Source: Arenibacter sp. P308M17 (lineage in GTDB: Bacteria; Bacteroidota; Bacteroidia; Flavobacteriales; Flavobacteriaceae). Taken from it: 64,000 nt of DNA. Shown in pieces: positions 63,077 through 64,000 of this stretch (position 1 is its first letter; the number at the start of each line of letters is the position of its first letter). Position numbers and translations under genes: made by a program. The stretch lies in NCBI RefSeq assembly GCF_003426735.1, contig NZ_QVON01000008.1, positions 167,384-231,383 of the forward strand. The letters are read 5' to 3'. The notes beneath the pieces are model-generated. The model did not search any database. It worked only from the letters and a program-made list of their open reading frames with translations, and was not told the DNA's origin.

Positions 63077-63436
63077 TAACCAAAAATCCCTAAATTGGAA
63101 GAAATAAAAAGGATCCAAAATAAATAGTTAGTGTCCAGTCAAGCCTAAACCTACGGGTAATTTAAAGTGTCTCTTGAGCCGCTCCTGCGTTGCAAAAATC
63201 CTTACGTAGCTACGGCTATGCTCGTTTTTTGCGCCTTGGCCCAACTCAAGACCCATCATTCCTTACCCGTCATTTAAACGTTGACTAGACACTTGGGTAG
63301 TGCAAAACCGAGACCAACACCGTCATTCCCTCCAGACGTTGTACAATAGGTATCGTACAATTCCAGCTCTAGTTAAACAACAAAATTTATTTGTTACATT
63401 GGACCTATATAAAAGATATATGATCAATGATCATAC
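63077..63436 (+). repeat. 365-bp direct repeat, copy 2
   Basis: Same orientation and content as 60163-60523. Differences are scattered single bases, for instance TTTAAAGTGTC instead of TTTAATGTGTC and GCTCGTTTT instead of GTGCGTTTT. Confidence 0.88.
63129..63294. repeat. 165-bp palindromic MITE-like element, copy 3
   Basis: Same length and structure as 60217-60382, with the right end changed to GACACTT. Confidence 0.8.
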
Positions 63437-63443
63437 AGCAATC

Positions 63444-63949
63444 GTTGGCGGTCATTGTAACTAGCACTAACGCGAAAAGCAAAAAGCATAAAATAGATAA
63501 GTATGAATACAAAATTTGAAGCAGGAATTAACATTGCAATAAAGATTCCTAAAAATAAATATGAAAAAACGGTTACTTTCTACAGGGATATTCTGAAGCT
63601 GGAAGTCGAAGAAAAGCCCATTGATAATCCAACCGTTTCGAGAACACACGAAGTAAAGTTCGGAAACAATATCATATGGTTAGACTGTGTAGACAACTAT
63701 ACACATTCAGAAACTTGGTTACAGCTTACAGTTCCAGACGTAGAAGAAGCGAGAAACTATTTACAATCAAACGGAGTAGAAACTTGTGACGAACTTGAAG
63801 AACTTCCAAAAAATATGCATTGGATACAAGACCCAGCAGGAACAGTATTCAATGTACAAAAAAAAGAACCAAAATAATTTGAATGGAAAAACAACGAACC
63901 GCCAATAACTAAGTATTCGGCCCGCCGATAGGCCAGGGCTGAATATCTT
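63444..63949 (+). mobile_element. Integron-like gene cassette 4 (VOC-family gene)
   Basis: Starts GTTGGCGGT at 63444; its closing hairpin starts ACCGCCAAT at 63898-63906, complementary at 8 of 9 bases. One gene inside. Ends before the GTT at 63950. Confidence 0.58.
63503..63877 (+). CDS. VOC-superfamily (glyoxalase/bleomycin-resistance-like) protein
   Basis: 124 aa, one VOC module pair: KIPKNKYEKTVTFYRDILKLEVEEKP opens the first beta-alpha-beta half, and LTVPDVEEARNYLQSNGVE and QDPAGTVFNVQ the second. Such proteins bind a metal and act on, or sequester, small molecules, including antibiotics. The metal ligands cannot be fixed by eye. Small VOC genes are frequent in integron cassettes. Gene of cassette 4. 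Confidence 0.85.
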   Translation: MNTKFEAGINIAIKIPKNKYEKTVTFYRDILKLEVEEKPIDNPTVSRTHEVKFGNNIIWLDCVDNYTHSETWLQLTVPDVEEARNYLQSNGVETCDELEELPKNMHWIQDPAGTVFNVQKKEPK

Positions 63950-63953
63950 GTTG
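63898..63953 (+). repeat. attC-like recombination site 3
   Basis: AACTAAGTATTCGGCCC (63907-63923) pairs with GGGCTGAATATCTTGTT (63936-63952) at 13 of 17 positions around a 12-base loop. GTT at 63950 is the right core site. It is shorter than sites 1 and 2. Confidence 0.58.
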
Positions 63954-64000
63954 ACGGATCCGGTTCCTCCCTATGGGGAAAGCCTTCTTTTTTGTGTTTG
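63950..64000 (+). other. Start of a further cassette-like unit, cut by the window end
   Basis: The sequence continues GTTGACGGATCC with no gene start visible before the window ends. Confidence 0.4.

Larger units (their letters stand above)
62917..63502. other. Gap with second direct repeat and cassette boundary
   Basis: No gene. It holds the second 365-bp repeat (63077-63436), including the third 165-bp element, and the start of the VOC-gene cassette at 63444. Confidence 0.75.

Noticed and set aside
1..64000. tRNA, rRNA, tmRNA or RNase P genes
   Set aside because: No cloverleaf-like T-arm sequences or other RNA signatures were noticed on either strand.

Overview
The window reads as chromosome of a marine-type Flavobacteriaceae bacterium (Bacteroidota), related to genera such as Maribacter, Arenibacter or Zobellia; the genus is a guess. 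Reasons: a SusC/SusD pair, HmuY, DUF6607 and MlaEFD families, weak A-rich ribosome sites, and several promoters that match the Bacteroidota consensus TTG-N19-TANNTTTG exactly. I see no rRNA, tRNA or CRISPR array.

Layout. (1) 1-10243: the 3' end of a SusC-type receptor, its SusD partner, then an organophosphorus-looking gene set: a lipoprotein phosphodiesterase with a PA14 tail, a metallo-beta-lactamase-fold hydrolase, a class III aminotransferase that resembles phosphonate-pathway lyases, a purple-acid-phosphatase-like enzyme and a second alkaline-phosphatase-superfamily enzyme. (2) 10250-16391: a 602-aa orphan protein, a TauE/SafE permease, a sodium:solute symporter and an HGSNAT-like membrane acyltransferase. 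(3) 16537-33524: housekeeping genes: ribE, pdxA, DUF177-rpmF-fabH-accB-accC, a DAO-type oxidoreductase, a GreA-like protein, arfB, an ABC ATPase, an S9 peptidase, asd, mscL, alr-tdk, rsmI. (4) 33525-34970: a gene-poor island with a long dispersed repeat and two tandem paralogous small-RNA-like units, each with a promoter and an intrinsic terminator. (5) 34971-52953: sod, an AddA-like helicase/nuclease, an OmpA porin with thrombospondin-3 repeats, an AddB-like nuclease, an SDR, small proteins, an OmpA-type lipoprotein, a phospholipid synthase-type enzyme, a phosphoesterase, the Mla lipid-transport genes and a Fur regulator. (6) 53058-58620: a haem/iron uptake locus (DUF2271 and DUF6607 proteins divergent from a TonB receptor and HmuY) with a Fur-box-like palindrome between them. 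(7) 58621-64000: a repeat-rich, AT-richer accessory tail: the second copy of the long repeat in inverted orientation, a 20-unit 11-bp minisatellite, 165-bp palindromic elements inside a 365-bp direct repeat, and an array of small genes separated by attC-like structures.

The strongest unusual signal is in region 7. Each cassette-like unit begins with GTT plus a few bases that are the reverse complement of the left end of the hairpin that closes the same unit (10/10, 8/8 and 8/9 bases). This is what an integron cassette shows when its two ends are joined in a circle. No integrase lies in the window, so this would be a CALIN-like array with non-canonical core sites. The second strongest signal is the pair of sRNA-like genes at 34497-34795.

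Limits: all identities were aligned by eye, family names come from recognised motifs, and no search was run.
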